A stretch of DNA of 64,000 nucleotides, taken from DAOUJI01 sp965197415. Lineage in GTDB: Bacteria > Chloroflexota > Dehalococcoidia > Lucifugimonadales > JAGWBF01. The notes under the pieces are model-generated. The model was not told the DNA's origin. It saw only the letters and a program-made list of their open reading frames with translations, and searched no databases. Position numbers and translations under genes: made by a program. The DNA is taken from the NCBI GenBank assembly GCA_965197415.1, contig OZ240207.1, forward strand, positions 1 through 64,000. Reading direction: 5' to 3'. Shown in pieces: positions 8,513 to 15,577 of this stretch; position 1 is the first letter of the stretch; each line of letters starts with the position of its first letter.

Positions 8513-9310
8513 ATGGTTGTCAATTCGGGGTCAAAGGCCTCTCAGCTGGCGATCTGCGCCGTGACGCTCATGGCAGTTGTGGCAGTAGCCTGCGGCCCGG
8601 ACGTGCCTGCAACCCCGGAGGCGCCTGCAACACCGGAAGAGGTCCTTGAGAAGGCCCTTGTAGCCATGGGGGACCAGGAGGGATACCATATCGAATACGA
8701 CTACCATTTAGTCGACATGCTCGGAGAGGGAAGTGCAGACGACCGTGCAGTTTTGACGATGGACATCTCCATAGTCGCCGATTTCCAGGCTCCTGACCGG
8801 ATGTGGCTAAGGGGAGGCGGGGTAATGAGTATGGGACCTGGAGGGAACGTGGACAATGAGTTCGATGAACTCCGGGTGGGCTTCGATGAACTCTGGGTGG
8901 GCAATGTAGTATACGTCAGGAATCCTACCATGGGGCGGGGGCGAACCGGCACCTATCCTGACAAGTACCCCCGAACCTTTTACGACGCGATTGACATCGT
9001 CCCCGATACCTTCAGCGCCCTCGAATTCGCCGAACCTGAGATAGTAGACGGGCATGAATCGTACAAACTCAGCGGAAGAGTGATGGAGCTATCTGGAGTG
9101 TACGCAGAGTACCTGAAATGGGACGACAGCATTCGAGAGTTCCGTGTGGAGTACTATATCGGTAAGGATGACTATCTAATCAGGAAGTTCTTCTATGAGA
9201 CGGTAAGCGACGACAAAGCAAAGTCCGTCAACGCTGCGTACACGTATTCCCGTTTCGATAGTCCGGCCACCATCGACATACCTGAAGTAGCCCCGCCGAC
9301 CCCGCCCTAG
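8513..9310 (+). CDS. LolA/LppX-like lipoprotein, copy 1
   Basis: A 265-residue predicted lipoprotein. The signal peptide ends in AVACGP (lipid-attachment Cys27), followed by a short Pro/Thr/Glu linker. The rest looks like a beta-rich lipid-carrier fold of the LolA/LppX type: a helix EEVLEKALVAMGDQEGYHIEY, repeated strand motifs (PDRMWLRGGG, ELWVGNVVYVRNP), EPEIVDGHESYKLSG, and the late strand YYIGKDDYLIRKFFYE. The fold assignment is inference from this pattern; no function is established. It begins 7 bases after the preceding lipoprotein stop, so the two are probably co-translated and may work together. Confidence 0.65.
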   Translation: MVVNSGSKASQLAICAVTLMAVVAVACGPDVPATPEAPATPEEVLEKALVAMGDQEGYHIEYDYHLVDMLGEGSADDRAVLTMDISIVADFQAPDRMWLRGGGVMSMGPGGNVDNEFDELRVGFDELWVGNVVYVRNPTMGRGRTGTYPDKYPRTFYDAIDIVPDTFSALEFAEPEIVDGHESYKLSGRVMELSGVYAEYLKWDDSIREFRVEYYIGKDDYLIRKFFYETVSDDKAKSVNAAYTYSRFDSPATIDIPEVAPPTPP

Positions 9311-9434
9311 TTTCTCCCCCGGCCCCGACTTCTAAAAACGCCCTCCCAGGTCACCCCCAACCCCCGTCTTTTCTGCGCCGTTTGTGGCTGTAGACCTATC
9401 CGTGGCCCAGGACTTGGCTAAAATAAAAACAACC

Positions 9435-9463
9435 TTGTATTATCGGATAATTAGTATTATTAT
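9435..9463 (+). promoter_or_regulatory. Putative promoter of lipoprotein copy 2
   Basis: TTGTAT (9435-9440), 17 bases, TATTAT (9458-9463), in a conspicuously AT-rich patch of the 168-base gap between the two copies. Confidence 0.4.
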
Positions 9464-9478
9464 TTTAAGTAGTCCAGC

Positions 9479-9994
9479 TTGACTCGTCATAACGAGGCTG
9501 GTGACGTGGGCAAAGCCAGATTCGGACTTGCAGTTGTTGTTTTAGGAGCGTTGGTTTCCCTGGCGGTCCTTGGATGTTCCATGACTGAGGAGGCAGAGGA
9601 GGAACCAACCCCGACCAGCCCCAATGAGGAGGCAGAACAGGAACTAACTCTGACCGGGCCCGACGTGATTCAGATAGGCTGGCAACATGAACCTCCTCTT
9701 CGAAACAGTGCGCGTCGGATAGTCGAGGGCCAAAAGGTGGACAGCGAGTGTCGCTACCCCTCCAACTCAATCCAAGGTTCTAAAATCGTCCGAACGCTTG
9801 CAGTCGATGAGGGAAATTGCCTGAAACTCATGGAAGAGGGAACCCTATCTGCAGAAGGCCGAAGGTTTCGAATAGCGGAACGAGCGACTGTGGAAGCGTA
9901 CATGGAGAAGCATCCAGAACTGTATAGCAGCGGCTCAATGGATGCGGAAGAGGCAGACCGAACACCGGCGTCGGACGGGGACAGGTCTAAGTAG
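9479..9994 (+). CDS. Small lipoprotein, copy 2
   Basis: A 171-residue paralog of the gene at 7991. An internal GTG at 9506 gives the cleaner signal peptide MGKARFGLAVV ending in VLGC and is the likelier start; the outer TTG at 9479 has no RBS. The mature part repeats the family features: TLTGPDVIQIGW, EPPLRNSARRIVEGQ, two cysteines (DSECRY, EGNCLKL), and a closing acidic tail. Function is unknown. It is followed after 6 bases by the second LolA-like gene. Confidence 0.62.
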   Translation: MTRHNEAGDVGKARFGLAVVVLGALVSLAVLGCSMTEEAEEEPTPTSPNEEAEQELTLTGPDVIQIGWQHEPPLRNSARRIVEGQKVDSECRYPSNSIQGSKIVRTLAVDEGNCLKLMEEGTLSAEGRRFRIAERATVEAYMEKHPELYSSGSMDAEEADRTPASDGDRSK

Positions 9995-10000
9995 GACGAT

Positions 10001-10732
10001 ATGGTTGTCAATTCGGGGTCAAGGGCCTCGCAACTGGCGATCTGTGCCGCGGCGATTGTGGTCGTCGCAGCCGCGGCCTGTGGTTTAGACGAACCCGCAA
10101 CCCCGGAAGAGGTCCTCAATAAGGCCCGCAAAGTCATGAGGGACCAGGACGGATACCACGTAGAATACGACTACGATATAGTTAGAGAAGGGCTCCCGGA
10201 TGAGGGCGCTGACATCACAATTGATGGCGTCGTTATTGCTGATTTCCAAGCGCCTGATCGGATACGCCTAACTGGAACGACCACCAGTTCGGTGGTTGAC
10301 AGGACCATGGTGAATGAGATCGATGAACTTTGGGTGGGCAATGTCCAATATCTCAGAAGTCCGGCAACCGGACGATGGAGGACGATTACCTTTCCAGACA
10401 AGTATGCCCAGACCGTCAACAAAATGATCGACATCTCTCCTGATGCCTTCAGCAAGCTGGAATTTGCCGAACCGGAGGCAGTCGAGGGGCATGAATCGTT
10501 CAAACTAGTCGCAACGGCTCCCCCAGGAGTTTACATGGCATTCCATGACTCGCCCCCAGAAGTCTGTGTGGAGTATTACATTGGCAAGGATGATTATCTG
10601 ATCAGAAAATTCGTCTTTGATGCTGAGAGCTACGGTGACGTGAAATCCCATACTGTGACGTACAGGTTCTCCGGTTTCGATAATCCGGTCGCCGTCGACA
10701 TACCTGAGGTGGCGCTGCCGACCACTCCCTAG
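10001..10732 (+). CDS. LolA/LppX-like lipoprotein, copy 2
   Basis: A 243-residue paralog of the gene at 8513, with a signal peptide ending in AAAACGL. It keeps EEVLNKARKVMRDQDGYHVEY, PDRIRLTG, EIDELWVGNVQYLRSP, AVEGHESFKLV and YYIGKDDYLIRKFVFD. It lacks about 20 residues of the linker and of the first strands relative to copy 1. The fold call is inference, and the export route would be lipid modification at the Cys. The gene ends 26 bases before the convergent sir2 stop. Confidence 0.65.
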   Translation: MVVNSGSRASQLAICAAAIVVVAAAACGLDEPATPEEVLNKARKVMRDQDGYHVEYDYDIVREGLPDEGADITIDGVVIADFQAPDRIRLTGTTTSSVVDRTMVNEIDELWVGNVQYLRSPATGRWRTITFPDKYAQTVNKMIDISPDAFSKLEFAEPEAVEGHESFKLVATAPPGVYMAFHDSPPEVCVEYYIGKDDYLIRKFVFDAESYGDVKSHTVTYRFSGFDNPVAVDIPEVALPTTP

Positions 10733-10757
10733 TTTCGGGCTCAATGCCCTTTGTCAG

Positions 10758-11561
10758 CTAGCGGGTTCCGAGGCCGTCCCTGACTTTGGCCGCCAGCAGA
10801 GGCAGGACCTCCCCGGAAGGTCCTTTAAGTGTCATGTCGGCAAGGTGAGAGAGGGAGGTCGGGGATGGGTTGATTTCCACGACTGTGGCGCCCCGCTCCT
10901 TGGCGGCGCGGGGCATTCCGGCCGCGGGATGGACCGTGCCCGACGTGCCTATCATCAACATGCAGTCGCACAGGTCCACCTGGTCCAGGCACAACTTGAG
11001 CACGTCAGCCGGTATGGGTTCGCCGAACATTACCGTGTCGATTTTCATTGTACCGGCGCATTCGGGGCACAGGGGAGGGAAGTCTACCACAGGGAAATCG
11101 TCCCTACCGACGCGCAGGGTGCATTCGATGCACCTGAGCTTGGTGCGGTTCCCATGAATCTCGGCCACGTTGACGCTGCCCGCCCTGAAATGGAGGCCGT
11201 CCACGTTCTGGGTTATGACGTATTGAAGCTGCCCCATTCGCTCCATCTCGGCCAGGGCGAAGTGGCCTGGATTGGGTTTTGCCCCGTCCAGGGCGGCCTT
11301 CATGTCATAGGCCGCGTTCCCTGGCGTCTCCTCCTCTTCCAGCCGCTTGGCCCACCATAAAGCCGGATCGTCCATGAATTCCCTGTAGCCCAGGGACGTA
11401 GGCTCGCCGTACTTGGTACACAGGCCCCCCGGTCCTCTGAAGGGAGGGATGCCGCTCTCCACGGACATGCCCGCCCCCACCAGCGCAACGACGTGGCGGG
11501 CCTTGGCGACGGCTTCTGATGCCCTGTCCACAGCTTGCGACAAATCAAGGTTTTGGCTCAT
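10758..11561 (-). CDS. cobB: NAD-dependent protein deacylase, Sir2 family
   Basis: A 267-residue sirtuin that removes acyl groups from lysine using NAD+. The NAD-binding GAGMSVESGIPPFRG (about 29-43), TQNVDGLH (117-124), catalytic H136 (EIHGN), and four zinc cysteines C144, C147, C165 and C168 are all present. The C-terminal part has MIGTSGTVHPAAG and VEINPSPT. Its ATG overlaps the recF stop as ATGA, so it is translationally coupled to recF. The symbol follows general bacterial usage; substrate preference is unknown. Confidence 0.93.
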   Translation of the reverse strand: MSQNLDLSQAVDRASEAVAKARHVVALVGAGMSVESGIPPFRGPGGLCTKYGEPTSLGYREFMDDPALWWAKRLEEEETPGNAAYDMKAALDGAKPNPGHFALAEMERMGQLQYVITQNVDGLHFRAGSVNVAEIHGNRTKLRCIECTLRVGRDDFPVVDFPPLCPECAGTMKIDTVMFGEPIPADVLKLCLDQVDLCDCMLMIGTSGTVHPAAGMPRAAKERGATVVEINPSPTSLSHLADMTLKGPSGEVLPLLAAKVRDGLGTR

Positions 11562-12766
11562 CCTGAAACCTCATCTGTACGAATAGACGCTCCGCCGGAA
11601 GCCCTGTCCGGCTGTGATTCTGGCCTGACGGTCCCGGCTTGGACTTCGTAGAAGGTTGCGTGCACACGGCTGAAGTCACTCAGGACTCCCCTGTCTGCGG
11701 TAGTCATGACAACTTGCTGGTAGTCGGCTGCCTTTTCAAGTGTCTTTCTCCGTCGGTCCCAGTCCAGCTCCGACAGCACGTCGTCCAGAAGAGCCAGAGG
11801 CTTTTCTCCCTTGGCTGCCGTTAGGAATTCGGCTTCGGCCAGCTTCATGCTCAGGGCCGCCGTCCGTGCTTGGCCACGGGAAGCGTATGTGATCATATCC
11901 ACTCCGTTGGCCGTGATTGCCACGTCGTCTCTGTGGGGCCCCACTCCGGTGGCGCCCGTGGACCTGTCCTTTGCGTTGGACTTTGCCAATGCGGCTGTGA
12001 ACTGCCTGGCCATGTCCTCCGGGTCGTTTGACTCCGGCGGGGGTACGCTCGGCTTATATTTCAAGAACAGGTCTTCTGCGGATTCCGTCAAATCGAAGTG
12101 CCGCTCCCTGGCCAGGACGGATAAGTCGGCCATTGCGTCGTCCCGCCGTTGAACAATCAGCGACCCGTACTGGACCAGTTCCTGGTCCCAGAATTCGAGC
12201 TCGTCTTCGTTGGCCCTGTGGTCCTGCAACGCTTTGAGGAGCCGGTTTCGTTGCTGGACCACCCTGGTATATCTCTGGAGTGACCTGAAGTACAGCGGAT
12301 CGGCTTGGGAAATCATGATGTCCATGAAACGACGCCTGCCGGAAGGCGGGCCGTATACCAGGTCTATATCGTTTGCTGAGAAGAGCACTGAGTTGACCAG
12401 GCCCACCAGCTGAGGGGTGGTGCGTCTCGATCCGTTCACTCGGATGTCCCGCCGGATTGACCGGCGTTGAGACGCCCCGCCGGGTGTCGGAGACCTCTTG
12501 TAGCCGATTATGACCTGGAGCCTGGAATCGCCCCTTTGAAAGGCGCCGGATAGGATTGTTCCCTCGTCCTGGGCATCCCATCGCATGAGTTCATGGTCGC
12601 TAAGGGCGCGGAACGACCGTCCTATGCACATGAGGTAGATGGCTTCGAGGATTCCGGTCTTGCCCTGGGCGTTGCCGCCGTATAGGACTGTGAGGCCCAA
12701 CGGCAATTCCAGGTCCAGGTGGGAGAAGTTTCTGAAGTTGGTCAGCCTGAGGCGGGAAAGGTGCAT
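11558..12766 (-). CDS. recF: DNA replication and repair protein RecF
   Basis: A 402-residue SMC-like ATPase that helps load RecA at gaps. It starts MHLSRLRLTNFRNF, has Walker A GGNAQGKT (residues 30-37), and near the C-terminus has the signature THE-type region around SRGQARTAALSMKLAE and Walker B LALLDDVLSELD. VGPHRDD is also typical. Length is normal to slightly long. It is not beside dnaA or dnaN here, but is coupled to sir2 and preceded by two genes of unknown role on the same strand. Confidence 0.95.
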   Translation of the reverse strand: MHLSRLRLTNFRNFSHLDLELPLGLTVLYGGNAQGKTGILEAIYLMCIGRSFRALSDHELMRWDAQDEGTILSGAFQRGDSRLQVIIGYKRSPTPGGASQRRSIRRDIRVNGSRRTTPQLVGLVNSVLFSANDIDLVYGPPSGRRRFMDIMISQADPLYFRSLQRYTRVVQQRNRLLKALQDHRANEDELEFWDQELVQYGSLIVQRRDDAMADLSVLARERHFDLTESAEDLFLKYKPSVPPPESNDPEDMARQFTAALAKSNAKDRSTGATGVGPHRDDVAITANGVDMITYASRGQARTAALSMKLAEAEFLTAAKGEKPLALLDDVLSELDWDRRRKTLEKAADYQQVVMTTADRGVLSDFSRVHATFYEVQAGTVRPESQPDRASGGASIRTDEVSG

Positions 12767-12827
12767 CCCGGCGCTCCGTTGTGGGACTTGAACCTGCTGT
12801 GCGACCGGGACAGCTAAAGGTCCAGTT

Positions 12828-13592
12828 CTACTGGGTGTCTCGGAGGGATTCTATCAGACGTTCCAGGTCCTGGGCGCCGGCCACCTCTCCACTGGAGAGC
12901 TTATAGCAACGGTCCAAATACAGCTTGGCAAGCTGGGCCCCTTTTAGGGACGAGTCCAAGACCGCTTGTATTAAAGCGGGGATGTAATAATTTTCCGGCA
13001 GGAACTTCGTCAGCAACTCGATTTCGCCCTTGGCGTCTTCCTGAATTTGGGGGTCGGTGGACTCCACGGCGAACCGCAGTTTGCTCACCAGCTTGGACAA
13101 TTCGGCCAGCTTGTCTTGCTCGCTCAGAAGGCCGAAGAGCACCTCGTTGACTCCTACCGCATCTTGGGAAGCTGGCTCCATGCTCTCTGGGAATTCCGGC
13201 TGAAGTTGAGCGGCGGACGTGTCCGACCAACTGCTGGAGTATGCCTGGACCACCTCGGTCACCGATTCCATCATCCTTGGCGTGTCGTAGCTCAGGATGT
13301 CTCCGGCGAAAATGAGGTCGTCGTCCCGTATGGCGGCCAGCCTGTCCAACTCCGCCCATGACGCTGCTTCTTCCGGCATCGGGGGCAAGGAAAAAGCGGA
13401 CAGGTCGCCTATGGCGGCGCTGCCCAGGGACGAAGCCAGGAAGGGCGGCACGTACTTGGCGAAGTCCACGGATATGGGGAGCACGATAACGTAGGTGGCG
13501 TAAAGCTTTTCGGGAACGCCGCCTGAGCGGAAGTAGACTATGGCATGGCCCTTAGGCTTATCAGGGCGGCCCCGTTCGTAGACCAGATCCAT
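12828..13592 (-). CDS. Conserved hypothetical protein in the PAC2-recF operon
   Basis: A 254-residue soluble protein that I do not recognise. The N-terminal half has beta strands (HAIVYFRSG, LYATYVIVLPISVDFAKYVPPFLAS) followed by DLSAFSLPPMPEEA. The C-terminal half is helical and acidic, with ELSKLVSKLRFAVES and the closing LERLIESLRDTQ. No cysteines, membrane segments or metal motifs stand out. It lies 17 bases after the PAC2 gene and about 60 before recF, so it is probably co-transcribed with PAC2. Codon use fits the neighbourhood, which supports a real gene. Confidence 0.65.
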   Translation of the reverse strand: MDLVYERGRPDKPKGHAIVYFRSGGVPEKLYATYVIVLPISVDFAKYVPPFLASSLGSAAIGDLSAFSLPPMPEEAASWAELDRLAAIRDDDLIFAGDILSYDTPRMMESVTEVVQAYSSSWSDTSAAQLQPEFPESMEPASQDAVGVNEVLFGLLSEQDKLAELSKLVSKLRFAVESTDPQIQEDAKGEIELLTKFLPENYYIPALIQAVLDSSLKGAQLAKLYLDRCYKLSSGEVAGAQDLERLIESLRDTQ

Positions 13593-13609
13593 GGGTATGT
13601 GGCCTCTGC

Positions 13610-14518
13610 CTAAGCGGGCCGTTCCTTGTCAGGGTCGGTGAACAGCTGGTTCATCTCCGCCAGAAAGGTCTCCACTTCCGGTGAGAGGGCAGGGTCTTCC
13701 GGAGCGTCCGTGGACTGAGTCTCCTCAGAGTCGTAGTGCTCCTCCATTCGGGTGACCAGGTCCTTAAGCTCCGGGTTGCTGGCCATGGCCTTGTCCAACT
13801 CTCGATACTGTCGTCTGCCTCTTCTGAAGGGTGGAAGGTCCTCGGGAATGTCGTATATCGACCCGAGTACTTCCAGCAGCCTTGCGGCGCCGGTGTAGTC
13901 CTCGTCCAGTTGGAGGTATTGGGGAACGTGGACCATGAAATTCATGGACTCTATATCCTGGTCCAGCTTAGCGATGCCGTCGTTCACCAGGTTCATGATG
14001 CTGGTGGGCCCCTGGTATTTGCTGCTCCTCTGACGCAGCCCTCCGGCCCCTTCTTTAGCCGAGACGCCGCCCAGGTCTCCGGTGACAATGACGGGGCGAG
14101 TGTGTGGGGCAAAGTCGTACATGGCCCCCAAGCGGCCGTAACGCTTCACCCCGAAGTGTTTGAATATCTCCACCACCGAGTCCGTGTAGTCTTCGCTGAA
14201 GGCGTGAGGTTCCAACAGGTGTAAGAAGATCATGTCCGGGCCGTTATCGGACTGGCTGTAGTTGATTACGCTGTTGGGTATGGTGACTTCTCGGACGCCC
14301 TTGGAGAACCTGCTGGTGGGGCGGTACCGTGTGAAGTCGAAGTAGTTGCCTGGCCTGGCCAGCCTACCTAATTCCTTTACTCCGAGGTGCCTCTCGAAGC
14401 GGGCCATGGCTATGCTGACTACGCTTCCCACATCCACCCAGGGACGCACCATTGTGAAGGCGTGAGGATTGACCAGTTCAGGCACTGGCTCTGTGATTTC
14501 GAAAGCTCCGATACGCAT
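13610..14518 (-). CDS. PAC2 family protein (paralog 1)
   Basis: A 302-residue member of the PAC2 (proteasome assembly chaperone 2-like) family, also found in actinobacteria and archaea. The body has MRIGAFEITEPVPEL, FDFTRYRPTSR, PNSVINYSQSDNGPDMIFLHLLEPH, the core segment DSVVEIFKHFGVKRYGRLG, then YQGPTSIMNLVN and VHVPQYLQLDEDYTGAARLLE. The C-terminal 60 residues are a charged tail. Biochemical function in bacteria is not settled. A second copy lies at 54628-55518 with the same layout and length. It is the first gene of the minus-strand unit leading to recF and sir2. Confidence 0.8.
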   Translation of the reverse strand: MRIGAFEITEPVPELVNPHAFTMVRPWVDVGSVVSIAMARFERHLGVKELGRLARPGNYFDFTRYRPTSRFSKGVREVTIPNSVINYSQSDNGPDMIFLHLLEPHAFSEDYTDSVVEIFKHFGVKRYGRLGAMYDFAPHTRPVIVTGDLGGVSAKEGAGGLRQRSSKYQGPTSIMNLVNDGIAKLDQDIESMNFMVHVPQYLQLDEDYTGAARLLEVLGSIYDIPEDLPPFRRGRRQYRELDKAMASNPELKDLVTRMEEHYDSEETQSTDAPEDPALSPEVETFLAEMNQLFTDPDKERPA

Positions 14519-14622
14519 GTTCCTATCTTGGCAGATGAACCCCGCCTTTTCAATAGCTCAATGCGGTCAGCATGTGTATCCTTTACAGTCGCTGCAACCG
14601 AGCGTAAGATTCTTGAACGGAC

Positions 14623-14976
14623 ATGGGAACTTTCAGCGTAAACATCCGTGTTGTCGGCGTCAACGGCATCGTTGAGGATGTCGAGGCGCTTGTTGACACG
14701 GGAGCGACCCGAACGTCTCTACCAGTTGGCTTGTTGCGGCGTCTTGGAGTCAGTCCTCAAGAAAACGGCTTGTTTCGCACAGCAATCGGGGCTGTTGTGG
14801 AGATGGAGACCGGGGAGACAGAGGTGGAGTTGGGTGGACGCCGGAAGACGGTTCCCATAGTCTTTGACGCTGACGGCGCGGGAGCTCTCTTAGGAGCGAC
14901 CACTCTGGAAATATTCAGCCTGGCCGTTGACCCCATCGAGCAAAGGCTAACCCCCGTTCCAGGTCTGCTAACGTAA
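14623..14976 (+). CDS. Retropepsin-like aspartic protease domain protein
   Basis: A 117-residue single-domain protein of the clan AA (retropepsin-like) aspartic protease type. The active-site strand reads ALVDTGATRTSLP, with the catalytic Asp of DTGA at about residue 27 (counted from the ATG). The second conserved strand is GALLGATTLEIF, then VDPIEQRLTPV. As with retropepsins, two subunits would form one active site. There is no signal peptide. Small proteins of this kind often sit as stand-alone genes; the substrate is unknown. It lies between divergent PAC2 and the accessory ASCH/GNAT-PIN block. Confidence 0.8.
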   Translation: MGTFSVNIRVVGVNGIVEDVEALVDTGATRTSLPVGLLRRLGVSPQENGLFRTAIGAVVEMETGETEVELGGRRKTVPIVFDADGAGALLGATTLEIFSLAVDPIEQRLTPVPGLLT

Positions 14977-15094
14977 GAACCCGCGACGCTGTTGTTTCCC
15001 CTTTTGAGGGGAGCGGGGTGGTCGAGGCCACAGATAGCGGTGTCTCCGGCGGCGAACAGAGCTTGTTCGAATTCCTTAGTCGTCTAATCCGCAA

Positions 15095-15577
15095 CTAGCC
15101 TGTTTCAATCGCCATAGCCCCATTTTTGCCTTCTTCACTTGGTTGCCTTTTCATCCTTTGGAAGGCTTCGCATTCTTCAGTTTTGACATACCGCCACGAC
15201 TGTGGAACAACGAAATCGTCGAACCGGTCCCTCAACCAATTTAGTCCGACTGGACTTTGGTATTCCCACACATTTGTGACTTCTAATGCATATGCGACGT
15301 CCTGACCTTGGAAGTAGTTGTCAAATTCCCGTCTATCGACAGTGGCAAGGTCAGCCACATGGTCCCACACGTCGTCGGGGGATCCTTCCCACACCTGACC
15401 GACACGGAAGCCTCCCCGTAATTCTCTAGCGGGGCTAGAAACGTAAATGAATACGTCCCGGTCACTAAGGTGGGCCCCGATCCGTCGGCGCAGTTCAACC
15501 TTCTTCAAGCCCTCAAATACCAAGTCGGCATAATATGGTTTCAACGAGATAATTAATGGTCTCAACGCTGTAGTCAT
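15095..15577 (-). CDS. ASCH domain protein
   Basis: A 160-residue protein with an ASCH (PUA-like) domain, a fold associated with RNA binding, translation control or, in some members, RNase activity. The N-terminus PLIISLKPYYADLVFEGLKK followed by VELRRRIG is the hallmark substrate/RNA pocket strand and GxKxxExR-like motif. Start ATG 15577 is preferred because it overlaps the stop of the upstream gene as ATGA. The coupled GNAT-PIN protein suggests a joint function. Base composition here looks less GC-rich than in flanking genes, consistent with acquisition. Confidence 0.75.
   Translation of the reverse strand: MTTALRPLIISLKPYYADLVFEGLKKVELRRRIGAHLSDRDVFIYVSSPARELRGGFRVGQVWEGSPDDVWDHVADLATVDRREFDNYFQGQDVAYALEVTNVWEYQSPVGLNWLRDRFDDFVVPQSWRYVKTEECEAFQRMKRQPSEEGKNGAMAIETG

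Larger units (their letters stand above)
7969..10732 (+). repeat. Tandem duplication of a two-gene lipoprotein unit
   Basis: Copy 1 (7969-9310) and copy 2 (9321-10732) each carry a 171-residue lipoprotein gene followed by a 243-265-residue lipoprotein gene. The left junction includes 22 bases spanning the 3' end of the MscS gene (7969-7990), matched at 20 of 22 positions at 9321-9342. The boundary between the two genes (GTCTAAGTAGGACGATATGG) is identical in both copies. Divergence of the proteins shows the duplication is not recent. Confidence 0.85.
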
